Positions 56,437-64,000 of a stretch of DNA of 64,000 bases are shown here, one piece after another. The notes beneath the pieces are model-generated. The model did not search any database and was not told the origin of the DNA. It was given only the letters and a program-made list of their open reading frames with translations. The stretch is from Fuerstiella marisgermanici (lineage in GTDB: Bacteria > Planctomycetota > Planctomycetia > Planctomycetales > Planctomycetaceae), in the NCBI RefSeq assembly GCF_001983935.1, contig NZ_CP017641.1, positions 7,862,001 through 7,926,000 on the forward strand, in the 5' to 3' direction. The stretch's first letter is position 1; every line of letters starts with the position of its first letter. The position numbers were made by a program, and so were the translations under genes.

Positions 56437-59400
56437 ATGACACGTGATTCCCAGCAGGTCCCAACCTCGCTTGCTGAACTGACTGCGTTAATTAAAGCTG
56501 CACCGGGGTTTGCCGACGTCCTTAAGGCACTCGAATCCGGCCAAAGCGGCGCGATTGATGGAGCTTGGGGTTCGTCATGCGCGCTAAGTGTGGCTGCTTT
56601 GGCCCGGGCGGCTCCGGCAAGCACCTGGCTGGTGGTGGTGCCCAGCGTTCGCGACATCGACGACTTCTACGATCAGTTGGCGGAATTCCTGCCGTCGGAC
56701 GCAGAAACCAAGCAGTTTCCTGCCTGGGAAACGCTGCCCGATGAACACGACGTGACCGACAGCGTGTTTGCCGCGAGGCTGGGAGCGGTGCGGTTCCTGA
56801 ATGAAACTGGAGGGCAGAAAGAGGAAAGCCGAAGCGATGCGGCAGCCGCAGACCAGCAGTCGGCTGTGGCCGCTGATCCGTGGCATTTTTCGGCGGACAC
56901 CAGCGAGCCGCTGCCTGGTGCGTCCGAAGTGGAGCTCGCCAAAGAGCCGACGCCGCCGAACTCTCAGAGGAAATCCGCGAATGCAGGTCCCGCGCTAATC
57001 GTGACGTGTCTGCCCGCACTGCTGCAGCCCGTCCCCGCTCGCGCTGACATTGAGGGAGCGACGCGTCGGATCAAGGTCGGCGACGAATTATCCCTGGAAC
57101 CGCTCCTCGACTGGCTGATCGAACGCAGCTTCGACCGTGTAACTGCCGTCGAATTGCCGGGGGAGTTCTCTGTTCATGGCGGCATCCTGGATATCTATCC
57201 GCCGACCGAACCTGATCCCATTCGTATCGAACTGTTTGGTGACGAAGTCGAATCGATTCGTAGCTTCGACGTGGAAACTCAGCGACGACTAAACGATTTG
57301 GACGAAGTCGCCGTTGTCGCTCCCAAGCCGGTGAAGCCCCCCGACAAGCCTTCGCCAGGCGACAGCCTTCGTCCTCATACAGCGATCGCAACCGCCACCG
57401 AATCGCTGCTCGATTCGCTGCCGAAGGACACGGTCGTGGTTCTCAGCGACATGGCTCAGGCGATCAGTGAAGGCAAGATGTATCTGCAGCGGCTGTCCAA
57501 TCCGATAGGTATGTTCAGCGTCGACGCCACGATGGCGCGACTGACAGATTTTCCTTCTGTCACGATTGATGGTCTGGGAGCCGACAGTTACGAGACGTCG
57601 TGTCATCTGAAAATTGAAGCCGTCGAACGCTTCGCCAGCACGGGGCGCGACGCCCTGCCCGACCTCGCCGAATCACTCGGGCCAAACGATCGAGTTCTGT
57701 TGTCGTGCCACAACGAAGGCGAAAAAGAACGACTGGTCGAACTGATCGCGGAAACGGATGCGTCGGAAGGCCTGACTCTCAGCGAACGCATCTCGCTGTG
57801 CGTTGGCCGAGTCTCAAACGGCTTCCGCTTTGTCGAACGTGGCCTGATGGTCATCAGCGACAACGAACTGTTTTCGCGATCGCAGGCACGCAAGGTCAAG
57901 TCACGGCGCAAATCCGCTGACACTCGCGCGATCGATACGTTTTTGGATCTGAAGGACGGTGATCTTGTCGTTCACGTCAGCCAGGGGATCGCGAAGTATC
58001 GCGGCATGGCTTTGATGGACAACGAAGGGGAAAAGGAAGAGCACCTGCTGTTGGAATTTCGCGACAGCCTGATCGTGTACGTGCCGGCGTCGCTGATTCA
58101 TCTGGTGCAAAAATATATCGGCCCGGCCAAGTCGATGCCCGAACTGTCAAAGTTTGGCGGCACGGCGTGGGAAAAGAAGAAGGGCAAAGTTGCCGAAGCC
58201 GTCATCGACATGGCGTCCGACATGTTGAAACTTCAGGCCGAACGCAATTCGAAGCCGGGCCTGCAGTGCCAGCCGGATTCGCACATGCAGCAGGAATTCG
58301 AGCAGGCGTTTCCGTTCACGCCAACAGTCGATCAGGTGACCGCAATTTCGGACTTCAAAGAGGACATGCAGCGCATCCGTCCGATGGACCGTCTGATCTG
58401 CGGCGACGTTGGTTTCGGTAAAACTGAAGTCGCCATGCGAGCCGTCTTTAAAGCGGTCGACAATGGACGTCAGGTGGCCGTGTTGGTGCCCACAACCGTG
58501 CTGGCCGAACAGCACTTCCGCACGTTCAGCGAACGCATGGCCGAATTCCCGGTCAGCGTTGAAATGCTGTCGCGGTTTCGGTCGGCGGGCGAACAGAAAA
58601 AGATTATCGAGAAGCTTGGTAAGGGCGAAATCGATATCGTCATTGGCACGCATCGCCTGGTATCGAAGGACGTGAAGTTCCGTGATCTCGGACTGCTGGT
58701 CATCGATGAAGAACAGAAATTTGGCGTGAAGGTTAAGGACCGCCTGAAGCATCTGCGGCTGGAAGTCGACATTCTGACGCTGACTGCCACGCCGATTCCA
58801 CGAACGCTGCACATGTCGCTGTTGGGTATCCGCGACATCAGCAGCCTCACGACACCGCCCCGCGATCGTATGCCGATTGAAACGCGAGTTGGCCGGTTTG
58901 ACGAATCGCTGATTCGCAGTTCGATCATTCGGGAACTGAACCGAGGCGGGCAGGTTTACTTCGTTCACAATCGAGTTCACGACATTCAACGGATTGCTGA
59001 TCTCCTGCGGCAGATCGTCCCGGAAGCAACACTCACGATTGCCCACGGCCAAATGACGCCGGACGAATTGGAGATCGCGATGCTGGACTTCGTGGCTGGC
59101 AAGGCGGACATTCTTCTGGCCACGACGATCATCGAAAGTGGTCTGGACATTCCCAATGCCAACACCATGATCATTCATCAGGCGGACATCTACGGTCTGG
59201 CGGACCTGCATCAGTTGCGTGGTCGAGTCGGCCGCGATCGGCATCGAGCGTACTGCTACCTGATGCTGGAAGAGGGCAAGGTCGTCACCACCAAAGCGAC
59301 TCGCCGCCTGAAAGCGATCGAAGAATACAGCGAACTGGGTGCCGGATTCCGCATCGCTATGCGAGACCTTGAAATCCGCGGTGCAGGTAACATTCTCGGC

Positions 59401-59943
59401 ACCGAACAAAGCGGAAATATCGCGGCGGTCGGCTACGAATTATATTGTCAGCTTCTTGAGAATTCCGTTCGCACACTCAAAAAACAACCGCTGCGATATC
59501 AAACTCATGTGAAGATCGAACTTCCTGTCTCGGCCTTTATTCCGGATCGTTACATTTCAGAACAGAAGTTGAAGATCGAAGTTTATCGCCGACTCTCCCA
59601 GGCGAATTCTCTGCAACAACTGGCTGAACTGGAAGAAGAACTTCGCGACCGCTTTGGCCCCGTTCCCACACCCGCCAAACGCATGATTCGGTTGCGGGAA
59701 CTGAACCTGAGAGCCCTCGCCTGGAAGATCGAGAACGTTCGCCTGGAGGATGGGTACGCCGTGTTTCGGTATCGTGATGTGAAAATGATTAAGGTGCTTA
59801 GCTATCTGCATAAAGGCCACTTACGAGTTGTCGATCAACACGACGCCTACTGGCCACTGGAGGCTCGAGAAGAAGACGGCACCGCCGTCATGGAAGAACT
59901 GATCAAAGCCCTGTCCGAAGCCGAACCACCAGTGCCCGAATAG
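56437..59943 (+). CDS. mfd: Transcription-repair coupling factor
   Basis: 1168 residues from the ATG at 56437; a GTG 48 bp upstream is possible but its codons are not family-like. Mfd removes stalled RNA polymerase and recruits UvrA. Visible parts are the UvrB-like N-terminus (LPGEFSVHGGILDIYPPTEPDPIRIE), the CarD-like RNA polymerase interaction domain (DLVVHVSQGIAKYRGM), the translocase with Walker A GDVGFGKTEVAMRA (about 655), DEEQ box LVIDEEQKFG (about 755), TATPIPRTLH, and the TRG motif region LRGRVGRDRHRAYCYL. The C-terminal TRCF domain (DRYISEQKLKIEVYRRL) is present. Residues about 125-195 hold an insertion rich in E, S and P. Seven tandem repeats begin right after the stop. Confidence 0.95.
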   Translation: MTRDSQQVPTSLAELTALIKAAPGFADVLKALESGQSGAIDGAWGSSCALSVAALARAAPASTWLVVVPSVRDIDDFYDQLAEFLPSDAETKQFPAWETLPDEHDVTDSVFAARLGAVRFLNETGGQKEESRSDAAAADQQSAVAADPWHFSADTSEPLPGASEVELAKEPTPPNSQRKSANAGPALIVTCLPALLQPVPARADIEGATRRIKVGDELSLEPLLDWLIERSFDRVTAVELPGEFSVHGGILDIYPPTEPDPIRIELFGDEVESIRSFDVETQRRLNDLDEVAVVAPKPVKPPDKPSPGDSLRPHTAIATATESLLDSLPKDTVVVLSDMAQAISEGKMYLQRLSNPIGMFSVDATMARLTDFPSVTIDGLGADSYETSCHLKIEAVERFASTGRDALPDLAESLGPNDRVLLSCHNEGEKERLVELIAETDASEGLTLSERISLCVGRVSNGFRFVERGLMVISDNELFSRSQARKVKSRRKSADTRAIDTFLDLKDGDLVVHVSQGIAKYRGMALMDNEGEKEEHLLLEFRDSLIVYVPASLIHLVQKYIGPAKSMPELSKFGGTAWEKKKGKVAEAVIDMASDMLKLQAERNSKPGLQCQPDSHMQQEFEQAFPFTPTVDQVTAISDFKEDMQRIRPMDRLICGDVGFGKTEVAMRAVFKAVDNGRQVAVLVPTTVLAEQHFRTFSERMAEFPVSVEMLSRFRSAGEQKKIIEKLGKGEIDIVIGTHRLVSKDVKFRDLGLLVIDEEQKFGVKVKDRLKHLRLEVDILTLTATPIPRTLHMSLLGIRDISSLTTPPRDRMPIETRVGRFDESLIRSSIIRELNRGGQVYFVHNRVHDIQRIADLLRQIVPEATLTIAHGQMTPDELEIAMLDFVAGKADILLATTIIESGLDIPNANTMIIHQADIYGLADLHQLRGRVGRDRHRAYCYLMLEEGKVVTTKATRRLKAIEEYSELGAGFRIAMRDLEIRGAGNILGTEQSGNIAAVGYELYCQLLENSVRTLKKQPLRYQTHVKIELPVSAFIPDRYISEQKLKIEVYRRLSQANSLQQLAELEEELRDRFGPVPTPAKRMIRLRELNLRALAWKIENVRLEDGYAVFRYRDVKMIKVLSYLHKGHLRVVDQHDAYWPLEAREEDGTAVMEELIKALSEAEPPVPE

Positions 59944-60564
59944 CCGGGCCGCCCCGGCGGGCGATTGGCGTTGTGGTTGGGTGACGGTGTGGAAGCTGAA
60001 TCGCCGGCGTTGCTCACGTTGTTCGCGGGAGGCCGGGCTGCCCCGGCGGGCGATTGGCGTTGTGGTCGGGTGACGGTGTGGAAGCTGAATCGCTGGCGTT
60101 GCTCTCGTTGTTCGCGGGAGGCCGGGCTGCCCCGGCGGGCGATTGGCGTTGTGGTCGTGTGACGGTGTGGAAGCTGAATCGCTGGCGTTGCTCTCGTTGT
60201 TCGCGGGAGGCCGGGCTGCCCCGGCGGGCGATTGGCGTTGTGGTCGTGTGACGGTGTGGAAGCTGAATCGCCGGCGTTGCTCACGTTGTTCGCGGGAGGC
60301 CGGGCTGCCCCGGCGGGCAATTGGCGTTGTGGTCGGGTGACGGTGTGGAAGCTGAATCGCTGGCGTTGCTCTCGTTGTTCGCGGGAGGCCGGGCTGCCCC
60401 GGCGGGCGATTGGCGTTGTGGTCGTGTGACGGTGTGGAAGCTGAATCGCCGGCGTTGCTCACGTTGTTCGCGGGAGGCCGGGCTGCCCCGGCGGGCAATT
60501 GGCGTTGTGGTCGGGTGACGATGTAGAAGCTGAATCGCCGGCGGTGGCTCGTTGTTTGCCGGAG
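59943..60564. repeat. Seven tandem copies of an 89-bp repeat with an internal hairpin
   Basis: Unit boundaries fall at 59943, 60032, 60121, 60210, 60299, 60388 and 60477; the last copy decays by about 60564. Each full unit starts with the hairpin GCCGGG-CTGC-CCCGGC. Two alternating variants occur downstream in the unit (CCGGCGTTGCTCACG or CTGGCGTTGCTCTCG) and copies 4-5 and 6-7 share the same variant combination, so the array grew partly by doubling of a 178-bp pair. Since 89 is not a multiple of three, reading frames shift in each copy, and the resulting long open frame on the minus strand is not protein-coding in style. It starts immediately after the mfd stop. Confidence 0.95.
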
Positions 60565-60616
60565 GCAGCAAACGCCCTTGTTGTGGCGGCCAATAGACTT
60601 TGAGGTTCCAGCAAAA

Positions 60617-61039
60617 ATGAATGACTCAACCGCAGTACCACTCATCCGATATCTCAACACAGATCTGGATCTGGTCTGCGACACGGACCCGAAGTTCCTG
60701 ATCGATGACGTCGAAAAATCTGGCCTATACGCTCACGCTCACGATGGCGGCGACGGAGTGTTTAAGGTCCTCGTTGAGGACAGGAATGATTCTGAGCCGG
60801 AACCCAACATTATTCGGTTGCTGGAGGCGATTGAGACACTTTCAGAGGCAGGCCGGAGAGTCTGGAATCGCTGCTCGAAACGCGATTTCAACATCGGCTA
60901 CGACTGTGGCGACGGACCCTGGGGGTTTAATCAGGGCCTGTCCAATCAGACACTCCGTCGAATTGTCGAATGCGGCGCGACAGTCAGTATTACGCTTTAT
61001 CCTTTTCGGCCTGAGACGGAAGGTGAAGAAACGTCGTGA
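60617..61039 (+). CDS. Hypothetical protein, translationally coupled to the EEP-family gene
   Basis: 140 residues from the ATG at 60617 (AGCAAAA upstream); a TTG-like start 13 codons earlier would lie inside repeat-proximal sequence. The protein is acidic at first (LNTDLDLVCDTDP, DDVEKSGL), then has helical EPNIIRLLEAIETLSEAGRRVW and ends with a beta-rich TVSITLYPFRPETEGEE. No family was recognised. Its stop overlaps the next start by GTGA (61036-61039), so the two are probably produced together. Confidence 0.65.
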   Translation: MNDSTAVPLIRYLNTDLDLVCDTDPKFLIDDVEKSGLYAHAHDGGDGVFKVLVEDRNDSEPEPNIIRLLEAIETLSEAGRRVWNRCSKRDFNIGYDCGDGPWGFNQGLSNQTLRRIVECGATVSITLYPFRPETEGEETS

Positions 61040-62049
61040 CGGAAAAGGGAACAGCACTCAGTCCTCAGGTTTCGACAAATTTGAAATCAGCTCGCCGACA
61101 ACAGTTGCGCAGGTTTTTTGCGTTGCCGCTCATTTTGACTGCGACCGCCGGCGTGGCTGTGCGTGCAACCGTACGGGATTCTGTTCCGTTTCTCTCAGCA
61201 GTCTTCTATGCAACTCCGTGGCCCTTGCTGGCCGTCTGCTTCCTTGCGGTGGCCGGATTGTTGAAACCAACAGCATCGCGTACGACCTTTCGACTACTAC
61301 TGCTTTCTGCGGGAGCATGTGCGCTGATCTTTTTCTATCAACACTACGAATTTCCCGCCGATCGTTCTGTTGCCATCGAAGCTGATTCTTCGTCTGATCG
61401 TGATCTCAAAGTCGTGTTCTGGAATGTGGCTCGCGGCTTGCGTGGTTGGGACCCGGTGTTCGACAAATTGAAGCGGCTTGACGCGGACGTCTACGGCTTG
61501 GCCGAAGTGGATCCTCTGGACCACGATATGCTGCAGCGGTTGCAGCGTGAGTTTCCAAACTACGAAGTCGCTCCGTTTCAACATGGCATGGTGATTTTGA
61601 GCCGGTTCCCTATCGCGTCGCGGCAAAATATTGAGACCGCCAGTAACGCGTTTTTTGCTAGCGCTGACGTTGAAGTTGCCGGGCAGCAACTGCGTTTTAT
61701 TGTTGCCGACATGCATAGCTGGCCGCTGCTGTTTCGAGAAGCGCCGATGCAAACGCTTTGCGAAATTGCGATGGAAACCGCTGACCGGCCGACCGTCTTT
61801 ATGGGAGATTTGAACACGCCCAACGATTCGGTGTTTTGCGACAGGTTCCGCGACGAATTTGTCAGTCCGTTCGAACAACAGGGCCGCGGTTTCGATTGTA
61901 CGTGGCCCGTTCCGCTGCCGGTCATGGCCATTGATCATCTGTGGGTGAATAAACTCTGGGATGTGAAGAGCTGCAATCTTGGCTGGACGTGGGTGTCCGA
62001 TCATCGTCCGATTATCAGCGAGCTGCGGCTTCCGGTCGTAGCGCCATAA
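61036..62049 (+). CDS. Membrane-anchored endonuclease/exonuclease/phosphatase (EEP) family protein
   Basis: 337 residues from a GTG at 61036. Three N-terminal hydrophobic segments at about 25-45, 50-75 and 80-102 anchor the protein. The catalytic domain (about 115-335) has the EEP pattern: LKVVFWNVARGLRGWD, YGLAEVDPLDHDM, MVILSRFPIASR, RFIVADMHSW, FMGDLNTPNDS and AIDHLWVN plus VSDHRPI with the last histidine. These Asp/Glu/Asn/His residues form the metal-dependent phosphoesterase site. The domain probably faces the periplasm, which suggests a lipid- or nucleotide-phosphatase role; that is inference. Confidence 0.83.
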   Translation: MTEKGTALSPQVSTNLKSARRQQLRRFFALPLILTATAGVAVRATVRDSVPFLSAVFYATPWPLLAVCFLAVAGLLKPTASRTTFRLLLLSAGACALIFFYQHYEFPADRSVAIEADSSSDRDLKVVFWNVARGLRGWDPVFDKLKRLDADVYGLAEVDPLDHDMLQRLQREFPNYEVAPFQHGMVILSRFPIASRQNIETASNAFFASADVEVAGQQLRFIVADMHSWPLLFREAPMQTLCEIAMETADRPTVFMGDLNTPNDSVFCDRFRDEFVSPFEQQGRGFDCTWPVPLPVMAIDHLWVNKLWDVKSCNLGWTWVSDHRPIISELRLPVVAP

Positions 62050-62143
62050 CATGACTGGCCGATTTACGACCTTCGACTAAAATCGCCTCTGTTAGGTGCA
62101 AATCGTGCGCACCATTCCGTCACAAGTCTTGGAAAGGGCTATC

Positions 62144-62494
62144 ATGGCCAAAAAAGCAGACTGGCGCTACCACCGCAAAGGCTGAACATCGTGTACCCGC
62201 GCGCAGGAGTTTCTTGCGACCCATGATGTTGATACGAAAACAGAAATCGATGCCAAGAAGGAACGCTTCGGCGAAGAGGGGGCTCTTTCGTTGCTTGAAG
62301 GCATGACGAAAATGTTCGTCGCCAAGGGCAAAAAGGTGACCGAGGTAGACCTGAAAAAAGACCGGCCCGACGATGCCGCTCTTGCGAAACTGATGCTCGG
62401 GCCGACCGGCAACCTGCGAGCTCCAACCATTAAGGTGGGCAAGACCGTGCTGGTTGGGTTTCATCCGGAAACGTATGAGGCAGTGTTCGGATAG
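62144..62494 (+). CDS. ArsC/thioredoxin-like selenoprotein with U-x-x-C motif (UGA read as selenocysteine)
   Basis: 116 residues if the in-frame TGA at 62183-62185 (codon 14) is selenocysteine. GGAAAGG lies six bases before the ATG. The motif RYHRKG-U-TSC-TRAQEFL has the position and context of the CxxC redox motif in small ArsC-like, thioredoxin-fold proteins, for which both Cys and Sec forms are known. After the TGA the frame is open to TAG and keeps a strong thioredoxin-like end (NLRAPTIKVGKTVLVGFHPETY). A two-part hairpin sits directly behind the TGA (see that entry). The alternative is a single-base nonsense mutation of TGC or TGT. Sec requires selA/B/C/D elsewhere in the genome, which cannot be checked here. 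Confidence 0.82.
62186..62229 (+). promoter_or_regulatory. Candidate bacterial SECIS hairpin behind the UGA
   Basis: Outer stem ACATCGTG (62186-62193) with CATGATGT (62222-62229), eight pairs including one G-T. Inner stem CGCAGG (62202-62207) with CTTGCG (62213-62218), six pairs including one G-T, closing an AGTTT loop. The loop starts 22 bases after the UGA and has a G at its second position, which fits the known bacterial SECIS rules (loop 16-37 nt downstream with G among the first two loop bases). Confidence 0.6.
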
Positions 62495-62511
62495 TTTCGT
62501 CTGTATCTGTA

Positions 62512-62542
62512 GAAGCCCGGCTTTTCGCCAGGGCCGGGCTTC
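62512..62542. terminator. Hairpin between convergent genes
   Basis: GAAGCCCGGC (62512-62521) pairs with GCCGGGCTTC (62533-62542). The same stem sequence occurs in the terminator at 56327. There is no T-run behind it on the plus strand, so its strength as an intrinsic terminator is uncertain. It sits between the selenoprotein gene and the esterase gene. Confidence 0.6.
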
Positions 62543-62572
62543 TCACTTTCACCGCAGCAGGCAGCAGGCTGA

Positions 62573-63430
62573 CTATTCGGCTTCGGCATCGTTCTCTAGA
62601 TATGCTGCCAGCCGGTCGATTGCTTCATCTTCATAGAAGCCTCGACCGCCGTGAACGCCGCCGCGAATGATTTCAAACTGAACCGGTCGTCCCAGCTTTT
62701 TGTACCGGGCGTGCAGTTCATGAGCCTGTTCGATGGGCATTTGAGGGTCCCGGTCCCCGTGAATGAGCATCAGCGGCGGATCGTCTTTGTCCACATGAGC
62801 CACCGGGCTGGCCAGCTTTGCCAATTCGGCTTTTTCATCCGGCTGTCCGCCCAGCAGAAGTTGCAATGCTGGCACGCGAACCCTTAAGCCGTGCGGCGTC
62901 GACTGCGACAAAATTGTCTGCAGGTTGGACGCTCCGTAAAACGAAACGATCTTTTGAACGTCTGAAGAAGTGCCAACGTGGTCGCCGAGTTCGCCTTCCA
63001 ATTCCTTCACGCCGTTGCTGACACCCACCAGCGCCGCGAGGTGGCCACCGGCTGAAGCGCCCGCGATGATGAAGCGATCCGGGGCAACGTTGTACTTGCC
63101 CGCGTTCGCTCGCAGAAAGCGAATCGCCGCCTTGATGTCGTGAATCTGAGCCGGAAACTTTGCGACGGGGCTCAAGCGATAGTCCACGCTGGCGATCGCA
63201 TTCTGATGTTGTAGTAAATGAGCAATGGGCACACTGGATTTCGAGCCCGCGCGCCACGCTCCGCCGTGAACCCAAATCACCAGCGGAGCTGCCTTGACGT
63301 TCGCTGGCTGATAGATGTCAAGCAACAGACGGCGACCATCAACGGTGGCGTATTCGATGTCGCGATGAGTCGGTTCGGCGGCGACGGCGATTGATCCGGC
63401 GAGTACTAAGCAAATTGCGATACGGAGCAT
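62573..63430 (-). CDS. Secreted alpha/beta-hydrolase (esterase/lipase, BD-FAE-like)
   Basis: 285 residues from the ATG at 63430, which starts a signal peptide (MLRIAICLVLAGSIAVAA); the open frame continues 50 codons upstream without conservation. The oxyanion-hole motif is VIWVHGGAWRAG, the nucleophile elbow is GASAGGH (Ser in G-x-S-x-G), the acid is in LMLIHGDRDPQMP, and the histidine in RGGVHGGRGF. Its layout resembles feruloyl-esterase-like and short-chain carboxylesterases. It is exported and probably degrades acylated polysaccharide or small esters; substrate is unknown. Confidence 0.88.
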   Translation of the reverse strand: MLRIAICLVLAGSIAVAAEPTHRDIEYATVDGRRLLLDIYQPANVKAAPLVIWVHGGAWRAGSKSSVPIAHLLQHQNAIASVDYRLSPVAKFPAQIHDIKAAIRFLRANAGKYNVAPDRFIIAGASAGGHLAALVGVSNGVKELEGELGDHVGTSSDVQKIVSFYGASNLQTILSQSTPHGLRVRVPALQLLLGGQPDEKAELAKLASPVAHVDKDDPPLMLIHGDRDPQMPIEQAHELHARYKKLGRPVQFEIIRGGVHGGRGFYEDEAIDRLAAYLENDAEAE

Positions 63431-63524
63431 CTGATTCTTCCTCCAAACACCAAACCGGTAGGTCGCTGGTGCCGTAATTCTGTGCCAAACCTCGAAGACA
63501 AGGCATCCGTTTGGAACGAACCGC

Positions 63525-64000
63525 CTACGCTTCGCCACCGTACTGTGCACGATACGCCTGAATTTTTTCGAACAGTTCATCCGTCACGACCACTGTTCCA
63601 TCGACTTCGCGGCCGCGCAGGAAGTTTGCGATTTCTGCAATGTCGACGATCGCGAATGTCTGCATCGAAAATTCGTCCCGCAATTCCGTCAAAGCATTCA
63701 GTGTCCCCTGCCCTCGTTCCATACGATTGACTGACACCACCAGCCCGGCCACTGTGACATCGGCCGCCGTCTTCAGCACGGGCACCGTTTCGCGAATGGA
63801 CGTCCCTGCTGTGGTCACGTCTTCCACGATCAGCACTCGTTCGCCAGCGACCGGTTTGTGGCCAACCAGAGTTCCACCTTCGCCGTGATCTTTGGCTTCT
63901 TTGCGGTTGAAGCAAAACGGAACGTCGGTGCCTCGGCGGCTAAGTTCCATACTGACGGCGACGGCCAGCGGGATGCCTTTGTAGGCGGGGCCGAACAGGA
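63525..64000 (-). CDS. pyrE: Orotate phosphoribosyltransferase, 5' part beyond window
   Basis: The frame is open to the right edge; the N-terminal 50-60 residues lie outside. PyrE adds PRPP to orotate to make OMP in pyrimidine synthesis. Visible are FGPAYKGIPLAVAVSMEL, FCFNRKEAKDHGEGG and the PRPP-binding motif VLIVEDVTTAGTS. Both are diagnostic. The C-terminal extension (FLRGREVDGTVVVTDELFEKI) is normal for bacterial forms of this length. It is on the same strand as the esterase but its stop is 95 bp from that gene's start. Confidence 0.93.
   Translation of the reverse strand, partial: LFGPAYKGIPLAVAVSMELSRRGTDVPFCFNRKEAKDHGEGGTLVGHKPVAGERVLIVEDVTTAGTSIRETVPVLKTAADVTVAGLVVSVNRMERGQGTLNALTELRDEFSMQTFAIVDIAEIANFLRGREVDGTVVVTDELFEKIQAYRAQYGGEA

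Noticed and set aside
58147-59409. 420-codon minus-strand frame
   Set aside because: It is antisense to the helicase part of mfd, where the coding strand has all expected motifs.
59943-60564. CRISPR array
   Set aside because: The repeats are directly adjacent without unique spacers, are 89 bp long and no cas genes are nearby.
59821-60684. 287-codon minus-strand open frame through the 89-bp repeats
   Set aside because: Its sequence is just the repeat read in shifting frames because 89 is not divisible by three; it overlaps the mfd end and has no independent family resemblance.

Overview
The window is typical of a planctomycete chromosome (Planctomycetota, most like Planctomycetaceae). It carries a DUF1501/DUF1549-DUF1553 pair, a giant secreted protein with cytochrome c and cupredoxin domains, a PEP-CTERM protein, an ECF sigma factor with a membrane/periplasmic extension, small proteins starting with an NPYAPP motif, a squalene-cyclase-like repeat protein with a transmembrane anchor, HEAT/LRR lipoproteins and an N-terminal-barrel (inverse) autotransporter. 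Genes are mostly monocistronic or in short operons. Housekeeping genes (carA, ndk, sucCD, purA, trmL, mfd, pyrE) are scattered among lineage-specific envelope genes. Assignment to a genus is not possible from sequence reading alone.

Layout. 1-2.1 kb: a PEP-CTERM gene cut by the window edge, a C-terminal transposase remnant, a G-rich tract and two long inverted repeats in tandem. 2.1-8.7 kb: the giant cytochrome/propeller/cupredoxin protein, then an overlapping sulfotransferase + MprF-like acyltransferase pair. 9.0-11.9 kb: a translationally coupled cluster of a RimK-associated protease, RimK (here fused to a TrkA-C domain) and an AstE/AspA-type deacylase. 12.2-26.7 kb: ECF sigma factor, AAG glycosylase, SDR, carA, ndk, sucC-sucD-DUF2293, a PAS-LuxR regulator, purA, a PHP metallohydrolase and trmL. 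26.8-37.8 kb: secreted and membrane proteins of planctomycete type, ending with a protein that carries a kinase-like catalytic motif. 38.4-41.2 kb: one membrane-anchored pentapeptide-repeat gene split by a complete IS256-family element whose ends and 9-bp target duplication can be read. 41.2-51.8 kb: a decayed transposase, an HtrA-like protease with PDZ and PA14 domains, a TetR-MFP-RND efflux operon, an unrecognised secreted protein and a DUF1294 protein. 52.2-60.6 kb: the inverse autotransporter, mfd, and seven 89-bp tandem repeats directly behind mfd. 60.6-64 kb: a small hypothetical gene coupled to an EEP-family membrane protein, a gene with an in-frame UGA best read as selenocysteine, a secreted esterase and pyrE, which is cut by the window end.

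Most notable: (i) an ArsC/thioredoxin-like protein with a U-x-x-C motif whose UGA is followed by a strong two-part hairpin; (ii) the IS256 insertion, which lets the ancestral 450-residue gene be rebuilt exactly in frame; (iii) the RimK-TrkA-C fusion inside a protease/ligase/deacylase cluster, suggesting ligand-controlled glutamylation; (iv) a sigma factor with a well-placed internal ribosome binding site that could release its periplasmic part as a separate protein.
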